Assembly: GCA_943788055.1 (NCBI GenBank)
Contig: CALSOU010000007.1
Location: 37,322 to 101,321, forward strand
Length of the DNA stretch: 64,000 bases
Origin: an uncultured Saprospiraceae bacterium
GTDB lineage: Bacteria > Bacteroidota > Bacteroidia > Chitinophagales > Saprospiraceae
Reading direction: 5' to 3'
Shown here: piece by piece, positions 17,019 through 26,300 of the stretch
Layout: every line of letters starts with the position of its first letter
How positions within the stretch are numbered: the stretch's first letter is position 1
Notes under the pieces: model-generated
The model's database searches: none
The model's input: the letters and a program-made list of their open reading frames with translations, nothing else
What the model was told of the DNA's origin: nothing
Made by a program: the position numbers and the translations under genes

Positions 17019-18740
17019 TTATAGTTCATTTTTACTTAATTGATCAGCTGCATAATTGGCCGCTCTTGCTGAAAAAGCCATATATGTCAGAGATGGATTC
17101 TGACATGCTGAGGATGTCATCATAGCACCATCAGTGATAAAAACATTCTTAACAGCATGTATCTGATTCCATTCATTTAGTACCGAGGTCTTTGGATCTC
17201 TTCCCATTCTGGCAGTCCCCATTTCGTGAATACCATTTCCGGGATTACAAGGATTGTCATATTCTCTTACGTTCTTTAATCCTGAAGTCTCAAGCATCTC
17301 CGCAGCAGCAGATGCCATATCTTTCCGCATTGCTTTTTCGTTGGCTTTATAATCGACATCCAACACCAGAGTAGGCTGACCGTACATATCTGTCTTCTCA
17401 TAGTTCAAGGTTATTCTATTATCTTCATAAGGTAAGCATTCACCAAACCCGGTCATCCCAAAACGCCATTTTCCAGGCCTACTAGTGGCATCCTTATACT
17501 CAGCTCCAAACTGCGCTTCAGCAACATGATGTCCATAACCAGATCGTGACGCTCCACCTTGATAACCATAACCACGAATGAATTCCTTCATCCTACTTGA
17601 CTTGTCGAGGTTTCTAAATCTCGGAACATAGATACCGTTTGGTCTTTTTCCTCGATAATACCTATCTTCAAAACCTTCAACATCACCACTTGCACCAACT
17701 TTGAAGTGATGATCCATAACATTTCGACCCACTTGGTCACTATCATTCCCCAAGCCATTGGGGAACCGCTCAGAAGTAGACTGAAGCAGAATCTGAGCTG
17801 AAGCCAGGGCTGACGCATTCAAGAAAATAACTTTAGCAAAAAATTCGTGAGTAGTTTTGGTTTCAGCATCTAAAACTCTGACACCCGTTGCTTTTTGAGT
17901 TTTGTCATCATAGACGACTTCGGTCACGATTGAATTTGGTCTTAGTGTCAGATTTCTAGTTGCCCGAGCAGCTGGCAGTGTAGAAGCTTGTGTACTAAAA
18001 TAACCGCCATATGGACATCCTCTCATACACCTATTTCTAAATTGACATTTACCACGTCCATTATGCGCTTTGGTGAGATGTGCTGCTCGACCAATCGTCA
18101 TAACTCGACCATCAAAATTCTCCGCTATTCGATCCTTGATCATTTTTTCAACAGCATTCATCTCCATCGGTGGAAGAAAAACTCCATCAGGCAATTGCGA
18201 CAATCCAAGATTCTGACCGCTCACTCCGATGAAAGACTCAACCTTATCATACCATGGCTTAATATCAGCATATCTAACTGGCCAATCAACAGCAATCCCG
18301 TCTTTTGCATTTGCTTCAAAATCCATTTCACTCAAGCGATAAGATTGGCGTCCCCATGACAATGAACGACCTCCAACATGATACCCTCTAATCCAGTCAA
18401 ATGGTTTCTTCTCAGTGTATGGATGATCTGTGTCCTTCTGCCAAAAATGCTTTTGCGCAGGAGTAATCGTGTAACCAGTTCGCCTTTGAACATAGTAATC
18501 AACCAATTCTTCCTCAGTCATTCTATTACGATTTGGCAACTCCCATTTTTCAAGATTTGCTGTCGTATAATCTGTGACGTGATTGATCATATGTCCTCTT
18601 TCAAGCATCAATACTTTAAGACCTCTCTCAGTCAATTCTTTTGATGACCATCCTCCACTTATTCCTGAACCTACCACAATGGCATCATAAGTATTCTCCG
18701 CTTCTCCTTTTGTATTTAAATTCATAAACAGTCTATTCAA
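17019..18740 (-). CDS. GMC-family FAD-dependent oxidoreductase (sugar/alcohol dehydrogenase)
   Basis: The 573-residue protein starts its FAD site at DAIVVGSGISGGWSSKELTERG. It ends with EMGTARMGRDPKTSVLNEWN and VFITDGAMMTSSACQNPSL, the GMC C-terminal signature with the active-site His and Asn region. CRGCPYGGYFS-type cysteines in the middle (NRCMRGCPYGGYF) are common in the gluconate-dehydrogenase-like subgroup. It probably oxidises a sugar or polyol in the periplasm together with the subunit-3 protein encoded just downstream, which would carry it through Tat. Substrate cannot be assigned. Confidence 0.9.
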   Translation of the reverse strand: MNRLFMNLNTKGEAENTYDAIVVGSGISGGWSSKELTERGLKVLMLERGHMINHVTDYTTANLEKWELPNRNRMTEEELVDYYVQRRTGYTITPAQKHFWQKDTDHPYTEKKPFDWIRGYHVGGRSLSWGRQSYRLSEMDFEANAKDGIAVDWPVRYADIKPWYDKVESFIGVSGQNLGLSQLPDGVFLPPMEMNAVEKMIKDRIAENFDGRVMTIGRAAHLTKAHNGRGKCQFRNRCMRGCPYGGYFSTQASTLPAARATRNLTLRPNSIVTEVVYDDKTQKATGVRVLDAETKTTHEFFAKVIFLNASALASAQILLQSTSERFPNGLGNDSDQVGRNVMDHHFKVGASGDVEGFEDRYYRGKRPNGIYVPRFRNLDKSSRMKEFIRGYGYQGGASRSGYGHHVAEAQFGAEYKDATSRPGKWRFGMTGFGECLPYEDNRITLNYEKTDMYGQPTLVLDVDYKANEKAMRKDMASAAAEMLETSGLKNVREYDNPCNPGNGIHEMGTARMGRDPKTSVLNEWNQIHAVKNVFITDGAMMTSSACQNPSLTYMAFSARAANYAADQLSKNEL

Positions 18741-18841
18741 TTTAGCTTGTTCAATATATGACTACCAAACAAAGATGCCAATTTATTAATTATTATAGAA
18801 CAATGAATGTGTCCTATAAGAAAACACAGAATTAATATTGT

Positions 18842-18857
18842 AATGATCGTGATCATT
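18842..18857. promoter_or_regulatory. Candidate operator upstream of the GMC gene
   Basis: AATGATC-GT-GATCATT is a perfect 7-bp inverted repeat about 100 bases before the GMC start. No regulator gene is adjacent, so the binding protein is unknown. Confidence 0.3.
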
Positions 18858-18952
18858 TTGATTGATTAAGCGTTAAAAACAGTACTATTAGTTGAATAGT
18901 TTTTGCTCCTAAAATATTAAAGACGGACATTTCAAATAAAATCTGGTAATAG

Positions 18953-20059
18953 CAAGAACTGCCACACTTCCTTGACAGCACAACCACTGTGGGAGCAGAC
19001 GCTATTCAAGGTACGGCCCCATTAGTTTCCAACAGCACCTCAATGACACAGTACCAAATCAATAACAGTGCGGATGGCTGCAATAACATCGCAACTAGTA
19101 CAACTTATAATTACACCGTTCCGATTCAACCTCAAATTAAATTCACGAACAGCTTCGGAGCAATTGGAGTTACCACCTTAAGTTCAGCAACTTCTAACAT
19201 TCGTAATGGAGAAACGGCTAATCTTTACAATTCTGACCAAGAGATTATTGTTTCAGTCGACAATATAGGTTATAATGACGTCTACTGTCTTTCTTCGGAG
19301 GTATTCACTAGCGGTAGTAATAAATTGAATGCAAATTTCGAAAGTGGAAGTTACTCCGAAAAAACATACTATATCGAAGGAGATAACACAGTAATTGCGA
19401 GGTCTCACTTACTATACGGACGCGGAATTAGCTACATGGGGCGGAAACGTCACCAACCTAAGCCTAGTCCGTACCAATGTTCCACTAACCTCTGCATCAT
19501 CGACTGATGTCGAAATAATATCACAAAATTCAATAACTACAAATCACCTTGGTTATACACAGGTAATGTTCAAAGGTAACTTTTCAGATTTTGGCTATTT
19601 CAGTCTTACTGACATTAGCCCAGAAGTTCCTACCGGCGACATTGAAAATACTGACTTAGTGATAGGAGCAAGTAATCGAGGACTCTTTACTTAAAGCACC
19701 AAATGGAACAAAATATCGTATCTACTCAAATGGATCAAGCCTAAGTGTACTAGCAATATCAGTTGAACCAAAGGTATCTATGGAAACGGGAGATTTGTTT
19801 ATTACAAACTCTTCAAATTCCATACTATTTAAAAAGCCCTCTTCTGGATATACGCAATTGAATGTCAGTAATTCTGGTATGATAAGCTACTCTAGTGTTT
19901 CTTCATTACCTACTCAACATACTACTTGAATCAGGTGATCTTGAAATTGGACAAATTGGGAAAGGACTACTTCTAAAAATTTCAAATGGAACTTGCTGGA
20001 AGATATCCGTGACTAATGGAGGAACAATAGAGACTTCATCACTTGGTTCATGTCCGTAG
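18953..20059 (+). pseudogene. Remnant of a repetitive surface/adhesin-like protein
   Basis: No start or signal peptide is present. Successive frames read through to a common product: TTYNYTVPIQPQIKFTNSFG, then GLTYYTDAELATWGGNVTNL with YTQVMFKGNFSDFGYF, then NTDLVIGASNRG-LLLKAPNGTKYRIYSNG, then LLESGDLEIGQIGKGLLLKI with NGTCWKISVTNGG and a stop. The tail repeats a G-L-[IVL]-L-x-x-x-NGTxxxI unit seen in large secreted Bacteroidota proteins. At least three frame changes occur (near 19397, 19686 and 19920); the one at 19686 is one extra T. The missing N-terminus shows real loss, whatever the cause of the frameshifts. Confidence 0.55.
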
Positions 20060-20087
20060 AGTTCATCAATTAGCGTCGGGCAAAAAA

Positions 20088-20119
20088 AAAGTTAGTTAAC
20101 ACTTGAGCTAACTAACTTT
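20088..20119. terminator. Hairpin with A/T flanks, possible bidirectional terminator
   Basis: AAAGTTAGTTA pairs perfectly with TAACTAACTTT around a 10-base loop. Nine A residues on the left give a U-run on the minus strand, so it could stop transcription reading leftward. It also sits 30 bases after the stop of the adhesin remnant. Confidence 0.5.
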
Positions 20120-20125
20120 GCAAAT

Positions 20126-20350
20126 TATAATCCCATGAACATATCCAAAATCAGTATTAGTTTTTCATTGGTGTACTGAATTCTATGTTAAAATATATTT
20201 ATCTTATATCATAAAAAAACTTATAAGAAGGAAAGTATTTTGATTCATAAACTTTCTTAGGTTGGTAAATGAGTAAAAAAACAAGTCTAATTCTGTGAAA
20301 ATTTTTTCTTGTTATTCCTCCTTATAAGCTATAATCCCATGAACATATCC
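20126..20350 (+). repeat. Two copies of a 21-bp direct repeat in a gene-free stretch
   Basis: TATAATCCCATGAACATATC plus a following C occurs at 20126-20146 and again at 20330-20350. The surrounding 20.06-20.68 kb is very AT-rich and holds no ORF I can support. Confidence 0.6.
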
Positions 20351-20678
20351 GTATTTAGTTGATCATTCAAGATCAAGTACTTTCTTTAGGCACACTACAA
20401 ATATACTACCCGAAATAGCTTTACAACTAATACAAAAATGCAAAATTGTAGAGGAAAAATATATAACATGATTTATCTAAAATATTGATAACCAATTTTT
20501 TAAATTAATTTAAAAATTAAAATAGTATAAAATAAATAAATCCATTAAGAAATAAAATATATGTATTCTATTGATAACAAGAAGAGCAGAAAAACATGAA
20601 TTTCCTCACGTTTTTTTTCAAAAACGTACTGCACTTCAAAAACTACTGAGTTAAAAAGGGAAAACTAGTATTAGAAAA

Positions 20679-21749
20679 CTACTTAAATGGATTCCTCACA
20701 TAAGGATTATCGAGGTAACTTGTATCAGTCAAGGCCTTCATAAATGCAACTAGGCCAGTTTTCTGTTCCTCCGAAAACCCAAGCTCACGAATAAGCGGAT
20801 CTCTATTTGGTGTAGCATGTCCGCCTTTGCTATAATGCTCGACAACCTCCTCGAGGGTTTGAAATCTACCATCATGCATGTAAGGAGCTGTAAGCTCAAT
20901 ATTTCTAAGTGTAGGAGCTCGCATTTTCCCATAGTCGAGATTTCGATTAGTAACATTAGCAAGACCAATATCAGTGTATTCTGTGAGCGTCTTTGCGTCT
21001 TGAATACCGTTGTCGAAATATTGATTTGTAGTAAATAATGGATCATTATGACAGTGTCCACATTCGCCGTCTGCAATAAGAGGATTGACATCAAAAAATG
21101 TTTCTAAACCTACGAATTGCTCTTCGTTGAAAGCGCCAATGCCATTATTTACTCTATCAAATTTACTATTACCACTTATAATTATCCTCTGAAATTGTGC
21201 CAATGCTTTTGCCGCCAATTCCTTTCTTATCTCTTCTTTATCTTCAATTCCGAAAGCTTCTCGAAACATCTGAGGATACGTTGGATGCTCTTTAAACTCC
21301 TCGATCACATCTCCCCAATTATGGTGCAATTCTATTTCATCCTCTACTGGAAGCAAGGCTTGTTCTTCGAGATTATCTGATCGACCATCCCAAAATAAAC
21401 CTTTGGTAAAATACGCCGCATTGACTAAACTCATTGCAGAACGAATTCCCGCTATACCATCAATTCCTACACTGACTGCATTTCCATCCGTAAAAGCTTT
21501 CTCAGGAAGATGACAGCTAGCACATGACATTGAATTATTCGCAGAAAGTATCGGGTCATAAAAAAGATGCTGACCGAGTTTGATTCCTTCGTGAGTGAGT
21601 TGGTTGTCGGGCGGCACCGGAAAAGGTCCAAGATATTCCGTACCCTCTACAATATATGGAGTGGGATTATATTCTGTGTCTACTAAATCGCCTTCTCTAC
21701 ATGAAAATGCAACGAATAATATAACGATAAAATATAATCCCTTCTTCAT
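20679..21749 (-). CDS. Di-haem cytochrome-c peroxidase/MauG-family protein (MbnH-like)
   Basis: A 356-residue lipoprotein (signal ending FVAFSC) with two c-type haem sites: CASCHLPEKAF near residue 82 and CGHCHNDPLF near residue 235. APTLRNIELTAPYMHDGRF is the MauG/CcpA signature. MbnH-type members oxidise tryptophan to kynurenine in their partner MbnP, which then binds copper. Here the MbnP gene is directly upstream with a 41-base gap, so this role is more likely than hydrogen-peroxide detoxification. It would act in the periplasm. A second such pair sits at 38-40 kb. Confidence 0.87.
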   Translation of the reverse strand: MKKGLYFIVILFVAFSCREGDLVDTEYNPTPYIVEGTEYLGPFPVPPDNQLTHEGIKLGQHLFYDPILSANNSMSCASCHLPEKAFTDGNAVSVGIDGIAGIRSAMSLVNAAYFTKGLFWDGRSDNLEEQALLPVEDEIELHHNWGDVIEEFKEHPTYPQMFREAFGIEDKEEIRKELAAKALAQFQRIIISGNSKFDRVNNGIGAFNEEQFVGLETFFDVNPLIADGECGHCHNDPLFTTNQYFDNGIQDAKTLTEYTDIGLANVTNRNLDYGKMRAPTLRNIELTAPYMHDGRFQTLEEVVEHYSKGGHATPNRDPLIRELGFSEEQKTGLVAFMKALTDTSYLDNPYVRNPFK

Positions 21750-21790
21750 AGTGCTATTTTCCTTGTTAAATGTAACAAATATAAATTATA

Positions 21791-22513
21791 TTACTTTGAT
21801 ACAGCCGTAAAGCTGTCAGCTATACGATCAATAAATGAAGCAAGTTTACCGATGTTAGATGGATCGTGATTAATTCCAAGTTCTACAGCTTCGCCGTTTT
21901 CCTCAAACAAACCCTTATGATCCATCACAATACGGAATTCATTTAATTCATCTCCTTTTACACTTCTATCAACGTTTATAATTACATCGGTTAGCAACTC
22001 ATCTTTTCCCGTATGAAAAATCCACCCAGTAGTAATCGAGCCAGTACCATCATCAACTCTACCTTCAGTTTTTGTGAATATGTAAGAATCCCATGCACTC
22101 CAATAGTAACCCGCATTAGCTAGCGATGAAGCTGCATCATAATCACTTGGCTGAGTAGCATTGACATCTGGAAGCAACCCAATACTAAACTGAATTGATT
22201 CGTAGTTAGCGGCATCTACGTCTTCAAACGACACTTTAATTCCACCAGTCGAGCTATCGAAATCGATCTGCTCTAAATCAGACAAAAACTCTTCTGTACC
22301 GTCATCTTTAATCATTCGAACATCACTCATAAAAAAGTCACTTCTTAAGATAGTAAATGCTGTTCCATCAAGTTGGTTATACGTTTTACCAAACTCTAAA
22401 ACTTCGTCTCCATAATTTGCTTGAAAAACGATATTTAAATCCCCAGTTTTTGCATTGTTGCAACTTGAAAAAAAGAGAACTGAAGTTAGCAAGATAAATA
22501 ATAATTTGCTCAT
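21791..22513 (-). CDS. MbnP-family copper-binding-type lipoprotein
   Basis: The 240-residue protein has a lipoprotein signal (LTSVLFFSSCNN). The MbnP pattern follows: a conserved start (LNIVFQANYGDEVLEFGKTY), a middle FTILRSDFFMSDVRMI and the aromatic block YYWSAWDSYIFTKTEGR, which corresponds to the tryptophan-rich region that is oxidised to kynurenine in the characterised protein. FRIVMDHKGLFEENG and INHDPSN close the domain. Its ATG overlaps the stop of the upstream lipoprotein gene by four bases, and the MbnH-like gene follows. The three form one operon. Copper binding is inferred from the family. Confidence 0.82.
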   Translation of the reverse strand: MSKLLFILLTSVLFFSSCNNAKTGDLNIVFQANYGDEVLEFGKTYNQLDGTAFTILRSDFFMSDVRMIKDDGTEEFLSDLEQIDFDSSTGGIKVSFEDVDAANYESIQFSIGLLPDVNATQPSDYDAASSLANAGYYWSAWDSYIFTKTEGRVDDGTGSITTGWIFHTGKDELLTDVIINVDRSVKGDELNEFRIVMDHKGLFEENGEAVELGINHDPSNIGKLASFIDRIADSFTAVSK

Positions 22514-23304
22514 CTGTAAAAATTTATAAAATTGAAAGGTAATTGAATATCATTCAAAATTTCACCTTCTGTAATTGTTGATATATCTAAGATTTCCAAC
22601 AAGGACAAATAATTAATGTTCAGTTTAACGGAAAAATTTTCTCTAGGAAACTTCGCCACACTTAAAACGGTATCTTGAAAGGAGATATTAGCTTCATTAA
22701 ATCGAATTCCGACCGAAATGTCTTGTTGCAAACTATCTCCGATTTTCATGAATAATTTCATATCTAGATATGAACTATTGAGATAAAGCGAATCGTAATC
22801 AAATAGAAGGCTTTCGGCTTCCAGCGGTATATCACTATGAGCAATTCCAACATGTCCGGAAACTGATTCTACTTCGCCATTTTCTCTGATTGTCCCGAGT
22901 GTTGTAAAACTACTAGTCGTTGTTATAAATACGTCATCTTCCTTCCTAGTAAGCTCCACTCCATCTAGTGCCTCATATACAGCTTCTTCCTGAACTTCCA
23001 ATTTACCATTGCCTATAACATCAAAACTCAGATCATCAATGAAAAGTATTGCTCTATTCAATTTCAAAGAATCTCCTGTAAGTGTGTAGACAATCGTGTC
23101 TTGTCCATAAGAAACATCTCCTAGTTTATGTAACACTTGAAAAGTAACAGTAGGGTAAGAGCAGCAATCTTCACAAGCCGTGTCGCCTGCTATATCGAAA
23201 TTTGTTGCCAATTCATCTAGACATACGTCTTGAATCTCGTAGCACGAATTTAGGCTTGCACCCAAAAGTATTACCATCAGAAATATTCCTGTGCTCTTAA
23301 TCAT
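22510..23304 (-). CDS. Lipoprotein of unknown function in the MbnP/MbnH operon
   Basis: This 264-residue protein is the first gene of the three-gene operon and overlaps the MbnP gene by four bases. It has a lipobox (LLGASLNSCYE), then CLDELATNFDIAGDTACEDCC, which looks like a short calcium-loop repeat modified with extra cysteines. A beta-rich region follows (DTIVYTLTGDSLKLNRAILF) that is reminiscent of the MbnP fold order, but it lacks the WxW block. I do not recognise the family. A metal-handling or chaperone role for the neighbouring pair is only a suggestion from context. Confidence 0.65.
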   Translation of the reverse strand: MIKSTGIFLMVILLGASLNSCYEIQDVCLDELATNFDIAGDTACEDCCSYPTVTFQVLHKLGDVSYGQDTIVYTLTGDSLKLNRAILFIDDLSFDVIGNGKLEVQEEAVYEALDGVELTRKEDDVFITTTSSFTTLGTIRENGEVESVSGHVGIAHSDIPLEAESLLFDYDSLYLNSSYLDMKLFMKIGDSLQQDISVGIRFNEANISFQDTVLSVAKFPRENFSVKLNINYLSLLEILDISTITEGEILNDIQLPFNFINFYR

Positions 23305-23405
23305 ATTTCATTTAACGTATTTCATCTATTGATTAACACTTTATCTCGACAAAAACTTATAAAAAGTTACTTTCTCTTCTGATCAACAAGACTCCAAGAT
23401 ACTGC

Positions 23406-24218
23406 CTACTTCTTAGTCGCTTTTTCGTAAGCTTCCCTTACTATCTTCTTAACCTGATGGCTAAATTCCTTATTCAAAATCCATTGATAATACTGCTTGT
23501 CTTTTACAAGTACTTTACCAAGCTCTTGATTTATATACTTTCCAAAATTAAAAACGATTATGCCTTCATCATTCAGTTTAAGACGCTGAGTCACATCGAC
23601 GACCATCAAGTCATTTGAAAAATCGTGAAGAGCTTGTATGTCATTTTTAACTGGTTCAGGTGTTACATTACCATCTCCATCAACATGGTCGACACCTTTG
23701 TAAGCTTCAATTTGTCCTTTCAAGACCTCGACTGTTGCTCTCACGTCAGCAAGAGCATCGTGTGCATCTTCAAGGTCGCCATTGCAAAACTTCTTATATG
23801 CGGCCTTAAGAGTCCGAGGTTCCATTTTGTAAAAAATTCGCTGAGCATCAATCAATCTCCGATTTTTTAAATCAAAATCTAAACCAGCTCTAGCAAATTC
23901 TTCCATCAACATCGGAATATCAAACCGATTACTATTATACCCTCCTAGATCAGAATCTCCGATCCAATCGTACATGCGTTTTGCTATCTGCGGAAAAGTG
24001 TGTTTATCAGCAACGTCTTCATGTGTAATCCCATGAATTGCCGTTGACTCTTTACTAATCGGTATCTCTGGATTAAGCAACATTTCAACTTCTTGAGGCT
24101 CTCGACCATCTGCAAAATACTTAATCAATGCAATCTGGACAATTCGATCTCGAATCACATTTAATCCAGTGGATTCAATATCGAAAAATACAATGTCGCG
24201 AGTAAGATGAAACTTCAT
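23406..24218 (-). CDS. 3'-5' exonuclease (DnaQ-like, DEDDh)
   Basis: The 270-residue protein has all the DEDDh exonuclease motifs: DIVFFDIESTGL (Exo I), GYNSNRFDIPMLMEEF (Exo II) and AHDALADVRATVEVL (Exo III, His and Asp). It resembles the proofreading epsilon subunit but carries about 90 extra residues after the nuclease domain. These end in VFNFGKYINQELGKVL and YYQWILNKEFSHQVKK, the small C-terminal domain usual in Bacteroidota DnaQ-like proteins. Role in repair or RNA turnover is not resolvable. It stands alone with short intergenic gaps. Confidence 0.9.
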   Translation of the reverse strand: MKFHLTRDIVFFDIESTGLNVIRDRIVQIALIKYFADGREPQEVEMLLNPEIPISKESTAIHGITHEDVADKHTFPQIAKRMYDWIGDSDLGGYNSNRFDIPMLMEEFARAGLDFDLKNRRLIDAQRIFYKMEPRTLKAAYKKFCNGDLEDAHDALADVRATVEVLKGQIEAYKGVDHVDGDGNVTPEPVKNDIQALHDFSNDLMVVDVTQRLKLNDEGIIVFNFGKYINQELGKVLVKDKQYYQWILNKEFSHQVKKIVREAYEKATKK

Positions 24219-24400
24219 AGGAAATATGGTTTTATTTGTTTGTTAACCTCATACAAAGGTAGGATAATGTATTCTTAAAGAGCGTAACTTGTATCACTTA
24301 AGAAAGTAAAACATGAGACTAACAATGGCTTAAACAAGGTCTAATTAAAATAAACTAATTTAGGGTAAAAAATCTTAATTATACCAGAACAATCTATTTC

Positions 24401-25435
24401 TTAATTAAGAATAAAATCAAAACCAGTTGATTTCCATGTTTCCATTTCTCCTTCTTGATTTCTAAAGATGAAAAACGCTTCAAAGTCTGAAAGGGAATCA
24501 ATCCATGCTTTTGATTTTTCTAAGCCCATTACCATGCAAGTAGTTGCTGCTGCATCCGCTCTTGAACAAGTCTTATGCACTACACTAGCAGATAGCAAAT
24601 TGGATCGTTCAGTCATTCCAGTAAATGGATTAATTGTATGGCTGAAGGTTATTCCGTTTTCCGTGTAGTAGTTCCTGTAGTTTCCAGAAGTCGCTACTGC
24701 TCGATCTGATATATTTAAGAAATAATCAGCTTCTTTTAAACTAGCTTTTTCACTTGGCTGATTCACTCCGATTACCCAAGGTTTATTAGCAGGTTTTGAA
24801 CCCAAAGACCGTACTTCTCCTCCTATGTCAACAAACCAATTCACAATCCCTTTCGAGCTTAAATACTCGCCTACAAGATCGACACCGTAACCTTTGGCAA
24901 TAGCTGAAAAGTCCAAACTAGCCTTCGGAGGCTTAGTTATTCTAGAGAGGCCATCTGAACTCTCAGAATGATTCCATTTTTTAAATGACACCAATTGAAG
25001 AAGTTCAGCAATAAGACTGGTGTCTTTTTGGGCGGAAGCCCGCTCCTCGTAACCAAATCCCCAAAAGTTTACTAATGGATTTAATGTAGGGTCAAAGTAT
25101 TGATCGCTTAAATCATACATTTCTTCTGACAACAAATAGTTATTAATGAAATGCAAAGCGGTGTCTCTATTTAACGAGAGTCTTTCTTGATGTTGAGAAT
25201 TGATCAACGAAATAGTCGACGTAGGAATATAAGTCGAAACCTCTTGATTTAAATCAATGAGAAGTGAGTCTATTTCTACTTTGGATACAGTCGGTTCCCG
25301 ACTTGAGTAACGCACATTGAAGTAGGTTCCCATCGTTTCTCCCTGCAGAATAAAAACTTGAGTTAACTCCTGCTTTTTTGTCTTACAAGCTGAAAGCAAC
25401 AAAAATACTGCAAGCAAGGTCCAAGAATGATACAT
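24401..25435 (-). CDS. apbE: FAD:protein FMN transferase (ApbE)
   Basis: A 344-residue lipoprotein (FLLLSACKTKKQ). Flavin-transfer motifs are ETMGTYFNVRY at the start, SLDFSAIAKGYGVDLV, YYTENGITFSHTINPFTG and the metal-site segment CSRADAAATTCMVMG. ApbE attaches FMN covalently to threonine in proteins such as Na+-translocating NADH:quinone reductase subunits or Rnf in the periplasmic face. No such target is encoded in this window. The gene follows panD with one base between them, so the pair is co-transcribed. Confidence 0.93.
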   Translation of the reverse strand: MYHSWTLLAVFLLLSACKTKKQELTQVFILQGETMGTYFNVRYSSREPTVSKVEIDSLLIDLNQEVSTYIPTSTISLINSQHQERLSLNRDTALHFINNYLLSEEMYDLSDQYFDPTLNPLVNFWGFGYEERASAQKDTSLIAELLQLVSFKKWNHSESSDGLSRITKPPKASLDFSAIAKGYGVDLVGEYLSSKGIVNWFVDIGGEVRSLGSKPANKPWVIGVNQPSEKASLKEADYFLNISDRAVATSGNYRNYYTENGITFSHTINPFTGMTERSNLLSASVVHKTCSRADAAATTCMVMGLEKSKAWIDSLSDFEAFFIFRNQEGEMETWKSTGFDFILN

Positions 25436-25436
25436 T

Positions 25437-25799
25437 CTAGACTTCTTTCTTCCCTACTATATTATTGTCTTCATCTGTCAAGATAATAAGAGGCTTGTAA
25501 GTTTTAGCTTCCTCACGATCGATGTGACAGTACGATAAAATATGAATTTTGTCTCCGACATTTGCGTGGACGGAAGCTCCCCCATTCATACATATTTCGC
25601 GCGATCCACGCTTTCCTTTCAAAATATACGTTATGATTCTTGTTCCATTTGTGGCATTATTGATATGAACCAACTCCCACTCATGTAAATCAGCAGCGTC
25701 CATCAAGTCTTCATCAATTGTGATTGATCCTCTGTAAGCCAGATTGGACTCCGTGACATAAACTTGTTGCAACTTTGATTTCAATACTTCTACTTGCAT
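25437..25799 (-). CDS. panD: Aspartate 1-decarboxylase
   Basis: The 120-residue pro-enzyme carries the self-cleavage site in YRGSITIDEDLMDAA; Gly-Ser cleavage makes the pyruvoyl group on the new N-terminal serine. INNATNGTRIITYILKG and GDKIHILSYCHI are conserved PanD segments. The enzyme makes beta-alanine for pantothenate and coenzyme A. Length is normal for the family. It leads a two-gene unit with apbE; no other pan gene is near. Confidence 0.95.
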   Translation of the reverse strand: MQVEVLKSKLQQVYVTESNLAYRGSITIDEDLMDAADLHEWELVHINNATNGTRIITYILKGKRGSREICMNGGASVHANVGDKIHILSYCHIDREEAKTYKPLIILTDEDNNIVGKKEV

Positions 25800-26170
25800 G
25801 CTATTAACTTTTTAGAGTACAAAGATGATAAAAAATCAAGGATTAGGCAATGTTCATTGATAGGTCTTACATGTAGAAGTTGACAGTTTGAGAAATCGGT
25901 AAGTAAATAAATTGAACTAAATAGACTATGGACTCACCTGTGTAAATGATCGCATAGCAGTAATATAATAAATTCAATTCTCAAAGTAAAAAATATCTGT
26001 AAACCACTAATTTACAGTCGTTTTCTCTTAGCTAATTTTTCATTACTTGAAAACTTAAGTCCTTTAGAATAATATAGTGATATCCTAGTTGGTTGATCAT
26101 TTGTTTGAAATACATTGTTATTATATATTCGCAGAGTCTTTTACATCAACCCAAAGGACGACTTATAAAT
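25800..26170. other. Gene-free stretch before tRNA-Val
   Basis: No ORF or clear repeat is visible in these 370 AT-rich bases. TTG..TATATTCG about 45 bases before the tRNA may be its promoter, but the match to TAnnTTTG is incomplete. Confidence 0.4.
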
Positions 26171-26245
26171 GAGGCATTAGCTCAGTTGGTTTAGAGCGCT
26201 ACCTTGACAGGGTAGAGGTCACTGGTTCGAATCCAGTATGCCTCA
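26171..26245 (+). tRNA. tRNA-Val (GAC)
   Basis: A 75-base cloverleaf: acceptor GAGGCAT/ATGCCTC, D arm AGCTCAGTTGGTTTAGAGC, anticodon arm CTACC-TTGACAG-GGTAG with anticodon GAC, and T arm CTGGTTCGAATCCAG. CCA is not encoded (CATT follows the discriminator A). Confidence 0.96.
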
Positions 26246-26300
26246 CATTCTTTTTTGACTTTTAGTCACTCCTCTACCTACTTATTCGAAAAATATCAGT

